Source: an uncultured Alphaproteobacteria bacterium (GTDB taxonomy: Bacteria > Pseudomonadota > Alphaproteobacteria > RF32 > CAG-239). From it: a stretch of DNA of 7,699 bases. A model generated the notes under the pieces. That model searched no databases and was not told where the DNA came from. It saw only the letters and a list, made by a program, of their open reading frames with translations. Location of the stretch: contig URWU01000067.1 in assembly GCA_900551585.1 (NCBI GenBank), positions 1-7,699 on the forward strand, read 5' to 3'. Positions 7,667 to 7,699 of the stretch are shown in pieces (position 1 is the stretch's first letter; every line of letters begins with the position of its first letter). The translations under genes were made by a program, and so were the position numbers.

Positions 7667-7699
7667 CTGTCTCTTATACACATCTGACGCTGCCGACGA
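7667..7699. other. Nextera i5-side sequencing adapter (artifact)
   Basis: These 33 bases are the exact reverse complement of the Nextera read-1 transposon adapter. The Tn5 mosaic end is at 7667-7685 (CTGTCTCTTATACACATCT), followed by GACGCTGCCGACGA. Genomic sequence ends at 7666. The two mosaic ends at 30-48 and 7667-7685 are inverted copies of each other and would look like transposon terminal repeats if the adapter origin were missed. Confidence 0.98.

Noticed and set aside
30..7685. Inverted 19-bp Tn5 mosaic ends flanking the whole window, resembling a composite transposon
   Set aside because: Both copies are fused to the Nextera read-1 and read-2 adapter sequences at the extreme ends, and no transposase is present. 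They are library artifacts.

Overview
The window is one assembled fragment of about 7.6 kb of bacterial chromosome (positions 49-7666) with untrimmed Illumina Nextera (Tn5 tagmentation) adapter sequence at both ends. Every supported gene lies on the minus strand, so transcription runs from high to low coordinates. The source looks like an alphaproteobacterium of moderate to low GC: three lines counted by hand gave 50% (5521-5580, in mrcA), 35% (961-1020) and 32% (2761-2820, both in the AsmA-like gene). The assignment rests on the mrcA-prfB gene pair, an RF2 N-terminus beginning MRAE and C-terminal block SYVLQPYKLVKDLRT, the PBP1A stretch LSMSLGAGET, and an AsmA-like protein with RGPI-VPFLKPYI after its membrane anchor. 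I am recalling these as alphaproteobacterial patterns; no search was run. A host-associated low-GC alphaproteobacterium seen only in metagenomes is plausible but unproven.

Layout in the direction of transcription: (1) mrcA/ponA-type bifunctional penicillin-binding protein 1A (7640-5166, complete). (2) prfB, peptide chain release factor 2 (5150-4052), which needs a programmed +1 frameshift at an in-frame TGA after codon 23; the full product is 365 residues. (3) A membrane-anchored alpha/beta hydrolase with an intact Ser-Asp-His triad (4048-3200). (4) A very long AsmA/YhdP-like envelope protein (3213 to the edge), with 1055 codons present and its last residues cut off by the adapter. Gaps are 15 nt, 3 nt and a 14-nt overlap, so this reads as one compact operon. 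No internal promoter or terminator was recognised, and no stretch over 300 bases lacks a gene.

Three of the four products are single-pass inner-membrane proteins predicted to work in the periplasm: peptidoglycan synthesis (PBP1A), an unknown ester or acyl hydrolysis, and probable lipid transport or outer-membrane homeostasis (AsmA-like). prfB is the translation gene in the middle and is autoregulated through its frameshift. I found no evidence of a novel defence, mobile or otherwise undescribed system. The items most worth a second look are the prfB recoding site, the hydrolase-AsmA coupling, and the adapters that define both edges.
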